Shown here one piece after another: positions 22,004-30,300 of a DNA stretch of 64,000 nt. Source of the stretch: Ensifer sp. IC3342 (GTDB taxonomy: Bacteria > Pseudomonadota > Alphaproteobacteria > Rhizobiales > Rhizobiaceae). Within the stretch, counting starts at the first letter, position 1; every line of letters starts with the position of its first letter. Under the pieces are notes generated by a model, which was not told the DNA's origin, did not search any database, and was given only the letters and a program-made list of their open reading frames with translations. Position numbers and translations under genes: made by a program. The stretch is from NCBI RefSeq assembly GCF_020193655.1, contig NZ_JADYVE010000002.1:558001-622000 (forward strand), read 5' to 3'.

Positions 22004-23839
22004 CTAGCGCGCGATCGCTTCCGTGGCGGCCTCCAGCCAGCGGCGCGTCTCGTCGCTGGCGATGAGCGGCATGAGCTTGTCGCGCGTTTCCGCGTGATAA
22101 GCGTTCAGCCAACCGAGCTCTTCGTCGGTCAAGAGCGAAGGGAGGACAAGGCGTCGGTCGATCGGGCAGTAGGTTAGTGTGTCGAAGCCGAGCATCGGCA
22201 GGTCGCCGCCTTCGATCTCCGAGGCTTCCTGGACGACGACGAGGTTTTCGATGCGGATGCCGAAGGCGCCCGGACGATAGTAGCCGGGTTCGTTGGAAAG
22301 GATCATGCCCGGCAGCAGCTCCTGGGTCGAAAGCCGGGCGATGCGCTGCGGTCCCTCATGCACGGAAAGATAGGAGCCGACGCCATGGCCGGTGCCATGG
22401 GCATAGTCGGCGCCGGCTTTCCAGAGTGCGATGCGGGCGAGCGGGTCGAGATCGACGCCGCGCGAGCCCTTGGGGAAGCGCGCCGTGCTGATCGCGATCA
22501 TGCCTTTCAGCACCAGCGTGAAGAAGCGCTTCTGCTCCTCCGGGACGGCACCGATCGCGACCGTTCGGGTGATGTCGGTCGTGCCGTTGATGTATTGCGC
22601 ACCGGAATCGATGAGGAACATGGTCCCGGGCTCGATTGTCCGGTCCGTATCCGTCGTCACGCGGTAATGCATGATCGCCGCGTGCGAGCCGGCGCCTGCA
22701 ATCGTGTCGAAAGAAATGTCCTTCAGCGGATTCTGCATGCGCTCGCCGACGGTCGCGCGCACGGCTTCCAGTTTCTGCGTTGCGGCGATCTCGGACACGC
22801 TGCCGGGCTCGGTCTGATCGAGCCAGGCGAGGAATTCGACCATGGCGGCGCCGTCCTGCAGATGCGCGCGGGCCGATCCCTGGATCTCGGCGGCATTCTT
22901 GCGGGCGCGGGGGAGGCGAGCCGGGTCGACTGCGCCGACGACCGAGCCGCCCTTCGCGCGGATCAGCTCACCGATGGCGAAGGGCGCAAGGTCCGGGTCG
23001 ATCATGATCGCGGCGCCGGAAGCCGCGAGCGCCGCCAGCCGGTCCTCGAAACTTGCCGGCGCGGTGATCTCGGCAAGCTGGGTCAGATAGGCTTCCTGTT
23101 CGATGCCGGTCTTGCGCTTGTCGAGGAAGATCTCGGCGCGGCCGTCCGCATGAATGATCGCGCGGGCGAGCGGGTGCGGCGTGTGTGGCACGTCGCTGCC
23201 GCGAATGTTGAAGGTCCATGCGACGGAGGAGGGGTCGGTGAGGACGACGGCGGCCGCCTTCGTCTTTTCGAGGCCGGCGGCGATCGCGGCTATCTTATCC
23301 TTCGCGAGTTGGCCGGCGTGCTCGATCGGTTGGATCTTCACCCGGCCGAGGGGAGCGGCGGGCCGGCCGGTCCAGATTTTGTCGAGCGGGTTGTGATCGA
23401 GGAAGACCAACGTGCCGTCGACCGCTGCGAGCGCCTTCTGCAGCTTGAGGACCTCTGCGCCGGTATGCAGCCAGGGATCGATGCCGAGGCGGAAACCTTT
23501 CGGCGCATGGCCCTCCAGCCAGACATGCGGCGGCTCGCCGATAAGGTCGCCGCCCGTGAAGACGCTGCCATCCACCTGCTCCTTGAGTTGGGTCACGTAA
23601 CGTCCATCGACAAAGACGATCGCTTCACGCTGCGTGACAAGCGCGACACCGGCGGAGCCGGTGAAGCCCGTCAGCCAGGAAAGGCGCTCGGACGAAGCCG
23701 GCACATACTCGCCCTGGAATTCGTCGGCGCGCGGCACGAGGAAGCCGTCAATGCCAAGGGCCGAGAAAGCGGCGCGCAGAGCGGCCGTGCGCTCCTTGCC
23801 GAACTGAGGCGTGGAGGTGACTTCGAAGGACTGAAACAT
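22004..23839 (-). CDS. pepP: Xaa-Pro aminopeptidase (M24B family)
   Basis: This cytosolic metallopeptidase removes N-terminal residues next to proline. The 611-residue protein has two N-terminal creatinase-like domains (with EYVPASSERLSWLTGFTGSA near 44-63) and a C-terminal pita-bread domain. The metal ligands are visible in IDSGAQYINGTTDITRTVAI (about 409-428), the histidine in GTGHGVGSYLSVHEGPQRI (about 482-500), and glutamates in LSNEPGYYRPGAFGIRIENL (about 514-533). The long form is like the eukaryotic-type/rhizobial aminopeptidase P rather than the 440-residue enterobacterial form. ATG start at 23839. Confidence 0.94.
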   Translation of the reverse strand: MFQSFEVTSTPQFGKERTAALRAAFSALGIDGFLVPRADEFQGEYVPASSERLSWLTGFTGSAGVALVTQREAIVFVDGRYVTQLKEQVDGSVFTGGDLIGEPPHVWLEGHAPKGFRLGIDPWLHTGAEVLKLQKALAAVDGTLVFLDHNPLDKIWTGRPAAPLGRVKIQPIEHAGQLAKDKIAAIAAGLEKTKAAAVVLTDPSSVAWTFNIRGSDVPHTPHPLARAIIHADGRAEIFLDKRKTGIEQEAYLTQLAEITAPASFEDRLAALAASGAAIMIDPDLAPFAIGELIRAKGGSVVGAVDPARLPRARKNAAEIQGSARAHLQDGAAMVEFLAWLDQTEPGSVSEIAATQKLEAVRATVGERMQNPLKDISFDTIAGAGSHAAIMHYRVTTDTDRTIEPGTMFLIDSGAQYINGTTDITRTVAIGAVPEEQKRFFTLVLKGMIAISTARFPKGSRGVDLDPLARIALWKAGADYAHGTGHGVGSYLSVHEGPQRIARLSTQELLPGMILSNEPGYYRPGAFGIRIENLVVVQEASEIEGGDLPMLGFDTLTYCPIDRRLVLPSLLTDEELGWLNAYHAETRDKLMPLIASDETRRWLEAATEAIAR

Positions 23840-24414
23840 GGAATATTTCCGGCAATTTGGCGGAGAACCGCGGCTGGGATGATCGTCATGTTAGCGGAAA
23901 GGCCGCTGCCGAGGAAAGAGGCGATATCCGGCCGTGAACAGGTGGAGAGAGCGCCTTTCACGCAGGGCATTTGGCCATCCTGCGGACATATGCGTCACAT
24001 GCATGGCACCCATGCTGCAACGCATCTATCTCTATCGGAATAATGGTTTATAAGCGCGCTCAACGAACACGGACGAACATCCGGTGGTTCAAAAAGCTGC
24101 GGTTCTAAGAATACTTGGTCATTCTGTTCTCCTCCTCCCTCAAGGGTGGCCAATTTCAGAACGGTAGACGCCCGCTTGAGCGCTCCTCCTCCTCAGGCTC
24201 GCGGGCACGGGCGATGCCTCTGGCATCGCCTTTGTTTCGAAAAGGGTCACCCGTCATGATGGACTGGGTGGCCCTTTTTCTTTTCTGTGCTTCCCAAACT
24301 GACGTTGCGGGCCCGACCGCGGCGGTTGCTCCGGACGAAGAAAAGCCGCGGTGACAGCGCTTCTTCGAAATTATTGTGCTGCTCTCGCTTCAAGCGGCTC
24401 TGGTAAGAAATCCG
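23840..24414. other. Intergenic region between prmA and pepP (both minus strand)
   Basis: These 575 bases contain no convincing gene. They hold the pepP upstream region and a hairpin near 24244-24274 listed separately. Near 23990-24020 the sequence is A+T-richer (CATGCTGCAACGCATCTATC) and may include the pepP promoter. Confidence 0.5.
24244..24283 (-). terminator. Terminator-like hairpin downstream of prmA
   Basis: GGGTCACCC (24244-24252) pairs with GGGTGGCCC (24266-24274) with one G:U pair. T-runs flank both sides (CCCTTTTTCTTTT on the plus strand, CCCTTTTCG on the minus strand), so it can act in either direction. On the minus strand it lies about 140 bases after the prmA stop. Confidence 0.6.
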
Positions 24415-25290
24415 CTATTTCTGGAGATGGATCGTGACCCAGCCGTTGCGCCAGATGGTGCGCACGTGCTTGAGGCGCTGGCCGTTATAGGCGGCGAGCA
24501 CCTTCCAGCGCTGTTCGGCAAGGATGCCGGACAGGATGACAGAGCCACCGGGGGTGAGATTGGCGACAAGCTGCGGCGCCATCTTCATCAGCGGCCGCGC
24601 CAGGATGTTGGCGATGATCAGGTCGAAGGGGCCGTTGGCGCTGAACGCCGTCGAGTGGAAACCGGGGGCGGTGGCGAAGGTCATGCCGGTGACGACCCCA
24701 TTGCGGCGGGCGTTTTCGGTGGCGACGCGGGTGGCGATCGGATCGATGTCGGTGGCGAGCACCGGCACATGCAGGAGTTTCCATGCGGCAATCGCAAGCA
24801 CGCCGCTGCCGGTTCCGAGGTCGAGGACGTTGCGGACGGCCTGTGTATGCGCGACGGAGGCGAGCACCTCGAGGCACCCGGCCGTGGTGCCGTGATGGCC
24901 CGTGCCGAAGGCCTGGCCGGCGTCGATCTCGATCGCGATCTCGCCGGTCCTCACCTTATCGCGGTCATGCGAGCCGTGGACGACGAAGCGTCCGGCGCGC
25001 ACGGGGGCAAGGCCTTCCAGCGATTTGGCGATCCAGTCGATATCGGGCAGCACTTCGCGTTCGATCGGCAGATGGGAGAAATCCGCGGCGAGCGCTTCGG
25101 CAAGCCGCACCCTGACGCTCTCCTCCTCGTCCGCCATCATGTAGACCGAGGCTTCCCAGACGTCGCGCTTTTCGTCGATCTCCATCGTCGCGATGGCATA
25201 GTCTTCGTCCTCGAAGATCGTGCTCATGACATCGAGCACGGCCTCGACCTGTTTCTCGGTGCTGGTGACGAAAAGTCTTATCTCGCTCAA
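24415..25290 (-). CDS. prmA: PrmA, ribosomal protein L11 methyltransferase
   Basis: PrmA trimethylates ribosomal protein L11 with S-adenosylmethionine. The 291-residue protein has an N-terminal L11-binding domain and a C-terminal Rossmann methyltransferase. Motif I NVLDLGTGSGVLAIAA is at about 163-178, preceded by the typical AFGTGHHGTTAGCLEVL (about 136-152); the catalytic loop is LIIANILARPLMKMAP (about 227-242). ATG start; the gene lies on the minus strand between a SCO1-type gene and pepP. Confidence 0.94.
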   Translation of the reverse strand: MSEIRLFVTSTEKQVEAVLDVMSTIFEDEDYAIATMEIDEKRDVWEASVYMMADEEESVRVRLAEALAADFSHLPIEREVLPDIDWIAKSLEGLAPVRAGRFVVHGSHDRDKVRTGEIAIEIDAGQAFGTGHHGTTAGCLEVLASVAHTQAVRNVLDLGTGSGVLAIAAWKLLHVPVLATDIDPIATRVATENARRNGVVTGMTFATAPGFHSTAFSANGPFDLIIANILARPLMKMAPQLVANLTPGGSVILSGILAEQRWKVLAAYNGQRLKHVRTIWRNGWVTIHLQK

Positions 25291-25350
25291 CGGTCTGTCC
25301 TTCGGCTGTGGTCGGCCTCGCGGCTATCACGGATCAGGCTGAAACGCAAA

Positions 25351-25371
25351 GCGCCGGCGGGGAGCCGGCGC
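25351..25371 (-). terminator. Probable terminator after the SCO1-type gene
   Basis: GCGCCGGC (25351-25358) and GCCGGCGC (25364-25371) form a perfect 8-bp stem. Read on the minus strand it is followed by TTTGCGTTTC, 25 bases after the stop of the SCO1-type gene. Confidence 0.6.
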
Positions 25372-25395
25372 CTTTCAGAAATGGACGGTGAGCGC

Positions 25396-25995
25396 TCAGC
25401 TCTTCGTCAGGTTCTCGAGCTTCTGGATGGCGGTATCCGGGTTCTCGCCATAGGCGATCGTGCCGCTGAAGTGCCCGTTGGCGTCGAGCAGGAACACCGA
25501 GGCCGTGTGGTCCATGGTGTAGTCGCCGTCCGGGTTCTTTTCGTCGACCGGCACCTTCTTGTAGTAGACGCGGTAACCCTTGACCATTTCCAGCACCTTG
25601 TCCGGCGGTCCGGAAATGCCGGTGACGCGCTTGGTGACGTTGGAGACGTACTGGCCGAGAATCTCCGGGGTGTCGCGCTCCGGATCGACGGTGATGAAAT
25701 AGGCCTGCAGCTTGGTGCCGTCGGGATCGACCTTTTCAAGCCAACCGTTCAGTTCGAAAAGCGTGGTCGGGCAGACCTCCGGACAATGGGTGAAACCGAA
25801 GAAAAGCGCGGTCGGCTTGCCGGTGAACGCCTGTTCGGTGATCGGCTTGCCGTCCTGTGCGACAAGCGTGAACGGCACGCCGAAGGGGCCGGAGGACGCC
25901 TGCTGCCTCGATTGCGTCATGTCGTAGGTGAGCCAGCCGAGGATCGCCACCATGACGAGGATGGCCGCCCAAAGGACAATGCGTATGGTTTTCAT
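25396..25995 (-). CDS. SCO1/SenC/PrrC-family copper chaperone
   Basis: Proteins of this family are membrane-anchored thioredoxin-fold proteins that deliver copper to the CuA site of cytochrome c oxidase or act as thiol-disulfide redox proteins. The 199-residue protein has an N-terminal anchor (IRIVLWAAILVMVAILGWLT), the copper-binding motif FGFTHCPEVCPTT (two cysteines, about residues 75 and 79), the following ELNGWLEKVDPDGTKLQAYF and a conserved histidine in YTMDHTASVFLLD (about 163). All metal ligands are therefore present. ATG start at 25995. Confidence 0.92.
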   Translation of the reverse strand: MKTIRIVLWAAILVMVAILGWLTYDMTQSRQQASSGPFGVPFTLVAQDGKPITEQAFTGKPTALFFGFTHCPEVCPTTLFELNGWLEKVDPDGTKLQAYFITVDPERDTPEILGQYVSNVTKRVTGISGPPDKVLEMVKGYRVYYKKVPVDEKNPDGDYTMDHTASVFLLDANGHFSGTIAYGENPDTAIQKLENLTKS

Positions 25996-26136
25996 CTTGC
26001 TACCGCTTTGCTGAGCCTTCGTAAGGGCCGTCGATGAACGTGGCGTTGTGATACCGCGTCACCACCACCGGCGCAAAGGGAGAATTGCCGCAGGCGGGTC
26101 ATGCGGCATGCCTGCGGAGCTCGGCGCTGTAGGGCG

Positions 26137-26295
26137 TCAGAAGCACCAGGAAATGCCGGCCTGGGCGAGCGACAGGAAGATGTCGGCGCCGTGGGCGATC
26201 CAGCCCCGGAAAGCCAGGAGTGCGACGAGTGCGAACGCGCCCGTAAGGACTGCGAGGACGAGGGGCGAGAGCGATTTTTTCGTGTCCGTGTGCAT
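26137..26295 (-). CDS. Small single-pass membrane protein, unknown function
   Basis: This short gene encodes about 52 residues if the ATG at 26295 (MHTDTKKSLSPL) is used; an in-frame start at 26370 is also possible. It has two hydrophobic stretches, LVLAVLTGAFALVALLAFRG and a shorter ADIFLSLAQAGISW. It stands upstream of the SCO1-type gene on the same strand, 141 bases away. No family is recognised; small inner-membrane proteins of this kind occur near cytochrome-oxidase assembly genes, but that link is inference. Confidence 0.5.
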   Translation of the reverse strand: MHTDTKKSLSPLVLAVLTGAFALVALLAFRGWIAHGADIFLSLAQAGISWCF

Positions 26296-26526
26296 GGCAG
26301 GATCATAGCACTCAAAGGCGACAAGGAAAGAGGCGCGAACAAGCGGTTCATCCGTAGAGCTGGTAGCCATATTTTAGCGAAGGGTTAAGGTCTGTTTGCC
26401 AGTGTCGCCGAACGCGGAGAAGTACATCACTTCGACATGACATGAGGTCATCCGGTTTTGATCGAGTCCGGCCTTCCGCATCGATCGCAACGGAGGACCT
26501 CGCCTGCCGCGGGCGGGTCCATTGCC

Positions 26527-28617
26527 ATGGACTGCCAATCAATGAACACCCCTTCATCCGTCGAACGCACTCTCTCGGTCAGCCAGCGACTGGCGACGCT
26601 GGCAGCCGCTGCCTTCCTCGGCTTCGGCTCGGTACTCGCCGTCGGTTTGTACCAGGAGCGGCGTACGGAGGAGACGCTTGAAAAGGCCATTGTCGCCCAG
26701 CGCGGCATGAGGACGGTCGAGGAAGTGCGGCTTGCCGGTCTTGAGCTGGTGCTCGCCGCGATGGACACGATCGTCGATCGCGACGAGCGCAAGATCCTGC
26801 CCGAGCGCGTTGCCCAAATCAAAGCTTCGCTGGCGGCCCTCGATAGCAGGAAAGCCGATGTCGAGGCGCTGGCGCATCTCGTCGGCAAACCGGAAGTCCT
26901 TTCGAACTTCGATGCCGATCTTGCCCAACTGCGCAAGGCGGTCGAGGTGGACCTGAAGGCACTTGTGGAGGCCGGGGCGCAAGCCGACGAATTCGCCCGC
27001 ATCGACGATGTGATCGACGGTGGCGGGGAGCGTCTTGGCGCCGCACTCGCGCAGTTGAGCGAAGCTGCAGCAGGCCTTGCGTCCGCGCGCATCGCCGAGA
27101 CGCAAGCGGCGTCGACGAACGCACTCATCCTGCAGGCGGCCGCCGGCCTCGCGGCGATGGCGACCTTGCTGGCGCTGATCTGGTTCCACGGCAATGTATT
27201 GCGCCGGGGTATCCTCAGCTTGCGCGACGGCATGCAGCGGATCCATTCGGGCGACCTGAACGCCAGCGTGGGCGGGCTCGGGCGCGGTGACGAGATCGGC
27301 GAGATGGCTCGGTCCGTCGAGCTCTTCCGGGCATCGGCGATCGAAAAGCGCTCGCTGGAGCAGAATGCGACGGCGAGCCGCAAGGAAATCGAGGAGGAGC
27401 GTCGACGCCAGGAAGCCGAGCGAGACCAGGCTGTCGCCCGCATCAAAACCGCGGTCGATGCGCTCGGGCGGGCGCTCAACCAGCTTGCCGAGGGCAATCT
27501 TGCGGTCGCGATCCGCGAACCTTTCGCAGATGATCTCGATACGCTGCGCCGCGATTTCAACAACACTGTCGAACGGCTGAGCCACGTTCTCTCGAGTGTC
27601 AAGGAGAATGCCGTTTCGATCGAAACGAACGGCCGGCAGATGCGCAGCGCCGCCGACGATCTGGCCCGCCGCACGGAACGGCAGGCGGCGTCGCTCGAGC
27701 AGACCTCGGCCGCTCTGGAGGAAATCACGGTTACGGTGAAGACCGCGACCGAGCGCGCCGAAGAAGCAAGCCGCATGGTCGACGAGACACGCACCAACGC
27801 CGAAGAGTCCGGACGCATCGTCGGCGAAGCGATTTCAGCGATGGCGCGCATCGAGGGCGCCTCCAACGAAATCGGCAAGATCATTAACGTCATCGACGAG
27901 ATCGCCTTCCAGACGAACCTTCTGGCGCTCAACGCCGGTGTCGAGGCGGCGCGGGCAGGCGAGGCGGGCAAGGGCTTTGCCGTCGTTGCCCAGGAGGTTC
28001 GTGAACTGGCCCAGCGGGCGGCTGGCGCGGCGAAGGACATCAAGGCGCTTGTCACACGATCCGGCAACGAGGTCGGCACGGGCGTGAAGCTGGTGCAGGC
28101 GACCGGCGAGGCGCTCGGCCGCATCGGCGCCGACGTCGCACGCATCAACGAGCATATGAGCTCGATCGTGATGGCGGCGCGCGAGCAGTCGACCGGGCTC
28201 AACGAAATCAGCACCGCGGTCGGCCAGCTCGATCAGATGACGCAGCAGAACGCTGCGATGGTAGAGCAGACCAACGCCTCGAGCCACACGCTCGCGCAAG
28301 ACGCCGAGAAGCTTAGCGAACTCGTCGGCCAATTCCGCCACGGGCAGGTGAGCGAGGCAGCGTTCCGGAAGGCAGCGCCCGCTCCGGCGCAAACCTCCGT
28401 CAAGGCCGGCGCCCCGGCCAAGGCCGCCGTCCGGGCCAGCACCGCGGCCCCCGCGAGGCCCGTGTCGTTGCGCAAACCGGCGGCCGCGCAGGCATCCACT
28501 CGTCCAGCTCCATCTCCCGCCAAGGCCCTGATGGGCAAGCTGGCGGGCGCTTTCGGTAACAAGCCGGGGTCCGTACCTTCCGTTACGGCCTCCGGCGACA
28601 ATTGGGAAGAATTCTGA
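26527..28617 (+). CDS. Methyl-accepting chemotaxis protein with C-terminal NWEEF tether
   Basis: This transmembrane chemoreceptor is about 696 residues with the ATG at 26527; ATG at 26542 and TTG at 26458 are alternatives. TM1 is near 25-45 (LATLAAAAFLGFGSVLAVGL), the periplasmic helix bundle spans about 46-198, and TM2 is near 199-221. A HAMP domain follows, then a second HAMP-like region near 300-360. The signalling hairpin tip DEIAFQTNLLALNAGVEAAR is complete. An Ala/Pro-rich linker ends in NWEEF, which resembles the NWETF pentapeptide that tethers CheR and CheB. cheW follows immediately, with its start 2 bases after the stop. The ligand is not known. Confidence 0.95.
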   Translation: MDCQSMNTPSSVERTLSVSQRLATLAAAAFLGFGSVLAVGLYQERRTEETLEKAIVAQRGMRTVEEVRLAGLELVLAAMDTIVDRDERKILPERVAQIKASLAALDSRKADVEALAHLVGKPEVLSNFDADLAQLRKAVEVDLKALVEAGAQADEFARIDDVIDGGGERLGAALAQLSEAAAGLASARIAETQAASTNALILQAAAGLAAMATLLALIWFHGNVLRRGILSLRDGMQRIHSGDLNASVGGLGRGDEIGEMARSVELFRASAIEKRSLEQNATASRKEIEEERRRQEAERDQAVARIKTAVDALGRALNQLAEGNLAVAIREPFADDLDTLRRDFNNTVERLSHVLSSVKENAVSIETNGRQMRSAADDLARRTERQAASLEQTSAALEEITVTVKTATERAEEASRMVDETRTNAEESGRIVGEAISAMARIEGASNEIGKIINVIDEIAFQTNLLALNAGVEAARAGEAGKGFAVVAQEVRELAQRAAGAAKDIKALVTRSGNEVGTGVKLVQATGEALGRIGADVARINEHMSSIVMAAREQSTGLNEISTAVGQLDQMTQQNAAMVEQTNASSHTLAQDAEKLSELVGQFRHGQVSEAAFRKAAPAPAQTSVKAGAPAKAAVRASTAAPARPVSLRKPAAAQASTRPAPSPAKALMGKLAGAFGNKPGSVPSVTASGDNWEEF

Positions 28618-28619
28618 TC

Positions 28620-29084
28620 ATGAGCAACGCTATCAAGCAGTCCGGCGCCTATCTCGAAATCGTCTCCTTCCATCTCGGGGACCAGGAGTTCTGCATCGAC
28701 ATCATGGCGATCCGTGAAATTCGCGGCTGGGCGCCGGTGACGCCGATGCCGCATACGCCGCCTTATGTGCTTGGCCTCATCAACCTGCGCGGCGCTGTGA
28801 TCCCGGTGATCGACATGGCTTGCCGCCTGGGCATGAAGATGACCGAGCCATCAGAACGCTCGGCAATCATCGTCACCGATATCAACGGCAAGCTTGTCGG
28901 CCTCTTGGTCGAGCAGGTCTCCGACATGATGACGATCCGCGGCGAAGATCTGCAGCCCGCGCCGGAGATCATTCCGGAGGCACAGCGCGCCTTCTGCCGC
29001 GGGATCGTGGCGCTTGAAAAGACGATGGTGTGCTTCCTCAATCTCGATACTGTCATCGCCGACGAACTGGCGCAGGCGGCTTAG
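28620..29084 (+). CDS. cheW: CheW, chemotaxis coupling protein
   Basis: CheW links chemoreceptors to the CheA kinase. The 154-residue protein shows the two-lobed SH3-like fold: LEIVSFHLGDQEFCIDIMAI (about 11-30), the conserved REIRGWAPVTPMPHTPPYVL (about 32-51) and NLRGAVIPVIDMACRLGM (about 56-73). It starts 2 bases after the receptor gene stop, so receptor and coupling protein are very likely made together. A strong terminator follows. No cheA is in this window. Confidence 0.95.
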   Translation: MSNAIKQSGAYLEIVSFHLGDQEFCIDIMAIREIRGWAPVTPMPHTPPYVLGLINLRGAVIPVIDMACRLGMKMTEPSERSAIIVTDINGKLVGLLVEQVSDMMTIRGEDLQPAPEIIPEAQRAFCRGIVALEKTMVCFLNLDTVIADELAQAA

Positions 29085-29116
29085 CCCAAATGCAGTCGCG
29101 GATCTTCTGAGCCAAG

Positions 29117-29138
29117 GGCCCGCTTCGGCGGGCCTTTT
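29117..29138 (+). terminator. Rho-independent terminator after cheW
   Basis: GGCCCGC and GCGGGCC (29117-29123 and 29128-29134) form a 7-bp stem closed by a TTCG tetraloop and followed by TTTT, 32 bases after the cheW stop. Confidence 0.9.
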
Positions 29139-29196
29139 CGCATGACGACGATGCAGATTGGCCTCGGTTTCCGCCCTGATAGTCAGTCGCTTTCCA

Positions 29197-29221
29197 GGAA
29201 CACGAGCGCGGCGGAGGAGTT
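29197..29221 (+). promoter_or_regulatory. RpoE2/EcfG-type promoter upstream of first YYxGI protein
   Basis: GGAAC (29197-29201) is followed by exactly 18 bases and TT (29220-29221, in TTATA). This fits the GGAAC-N18-TT pattern described for the general stress sigma factor RpoE2 of Sinorhizobium meliloti. The start codon lies about 90 bases downstream. Confidence 0.7.
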
Positions 29222-29312
29222 ATACCATAGCAGCATGGTCACGACCCCCATGCTGGAAAACCACGGCATCCCTCGGGAGGCGGGATGCTGCTACGGATAC
29301 AGGAGTAATGCC

Positions 29313-29648
29313 ATGAGAGTTTCCATGAGAACGTCTTTCGCCGCATTCATCCTCTCGTCCGCCCTTGCGGGAGCTGCAGGTTCGGCCCTTGCCGACAGCT
29401 ACTATCAAGGCATCGATCCGCATAATCCTCCCGGGACTCAGAACAGAGGAACGACGCTAGTACCCATGCAAAGGGCCCCCAACTACGTCGATGAAATGCG
29501 CACGGGTAGCATCTACGTGGATCCCATGGCGACAGGTAGCGTCAGTGGAGCCCCCGCTCGCGTGCGTGAGCAGTATCGGAACGAATACCAGGGTAGCGGT
29601 GAAGGCGACTACTACCAGGGTATCATTCCCCCGGCACCGGTTCCCTGA
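29313..29648 (+). CDS. Small secreted protein with paired YYQGI motifs (copy A)
   Basis: The gene encodes about 111 residues from ATG 29313 (CAGGAG 9 bases upstream). A signal peptide (FAAFILSSALAGAAGSALA) is followed by the mature start DSYYQGIDPHNPPGTQN. The C-terminus repeats the motif as GEGDYYQGIIPPAPVP, and the middle has two short repeats MRTGSI and MATGSV. It is clearly homologous to the next gene (29925-30236) over its whole length. No known domain is recognised; a periplasmic or extracellular role is likely from the signal peptide. The upstream promoter suggests general-stress control. Confidence 0.75.
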   Translation: MRVSMRTSFAAFILSSALAGAAGSALADSYYQGIDPHNPPGTQNRGTTLVPMQRAPNYVDEMRTGSIYVDPMATGSVSGAPARVREQYRNEYQGSGEGDYYQGIIPPAPVP

Positions 29649-29842
29649 ATGACGGCACGATAAGCTGGATTTCACACAGGGGTTCTTAAGCGCTGGAAGA
29701 CGCGTGATCAGCGATTTCCGCGTCCTCTGGCGCCGCGTGCGGGGACCCGGCACGTTGCGGTGAGGGTGGCGTCAAGTTACAGTTGCGTAATCTTCCATCA
29801 CGGTTGCATGAGTCATTCGTGACAAAACGTCACCGCTTGCAA

Positions 29843-29867
29843 GGAACAACTGCTCTCAAAAGGTGTT
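29843..29867 (+). promoter_or_regulatory. RpoE2/EcfG-type promoter upstream of second YYxGI protein
   Basis: GGAAC (29843-29847), 18 bases, then TT (29866-29867, in GTTATG) matches the RpoE2 pattern with the same spacing as the site before the paralogue. The start codon is 57 bases downstream. Confidence 0.75.
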
Positions 29868-29924
29868 ATGCTTTTTCGGCATCCGTTGGAGGCAGGATGC
29901 TGAATGAACCTAGGAGCTAATGTC

Positions 29925-30236
29925 ATGAAAGTTTCGCTGAAAACATCAGTTGTTGCATTTGCCCTGTCCTCCGTACTCGGCGCCGCAGCGCCAGCCTTGG
30001 CGGACTCCTATTATCCAGGCATCGACCCGAATAATCCTCCGGGCACGCAGAACCAGGTACGAGCCACGGCCGTGCCGCGGAGCCAGGGCGCGCCGGCTAC
30101 GGTTGACGAGATGCCGACGGGCAGCATCGACCGCAACGGTCAGGTCATCTATCCGAGTGGCGGATCCTCCCTTCAACCACGCTATCAGACCGGGGAAGGT
30201 GACTATTACCGCGGTATCGTTCCCCCGACACCCTGA
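29925..30236 (+). CDS. Small secreted protein with paired YYxGI motifs (copy B)
   Basis: This is the tandem paralogue of the preceding gene, about 103 residues from ATG 29925; the upstream ATG at 29904 is less likely because the signal peptide would start late. The signal peptide VSLKTSVVAFALSSVLGAAA ends in PALA, and the mature start is DSYYPGIDPNNPPGTQNQ. The C-terminus has GEGDYYRGIVPPTP. VDEM and TGSI in the middle are shared with copy A. The leaders of both genes also share the bases CGGCATCC and GGAGGC or GGAGGCA with AGGATGCTG, so the duplication included the 5' region. Function unknown. Confidence 0.8.
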   Translation: MKVSLKTSVVAFALSSVLGAAAPALADSYYPGIDPNNPPGTQNQVRATAVPRSQGAPATVDEMPTGSIDRNGQVIYPSGGSSLQPRYQTGEGDYYRGIVPPTP

Positions 30237-30259
30237 CATTCGGGTGGCGTAAACAATTC

Positions 30260-30288
30260 TCAAGGCGGGACGGGACAACCCGCCTTGA
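30260..30288. terminator. Hairpin between convergent copy B and creA
   Basis: TCAAGGCGGG (30260-30269) and CCCGCCTTGA (30279-30288) form a perfect 10-bp stem with a 9-base loop, placed between two convergent genes. A T-run is missing, so a bidirectional terminator role is probable but not certain. Confidence 0.6.
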
Positions 30289-30300
30289 GTTCTGAGAGCG

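Noticed and set aside
22358-24043. A 561-codon plus-strand frame over pepP.
   Set aside because: Antisense to an aminopeptidase with intact metal ligands; no motif of its own.
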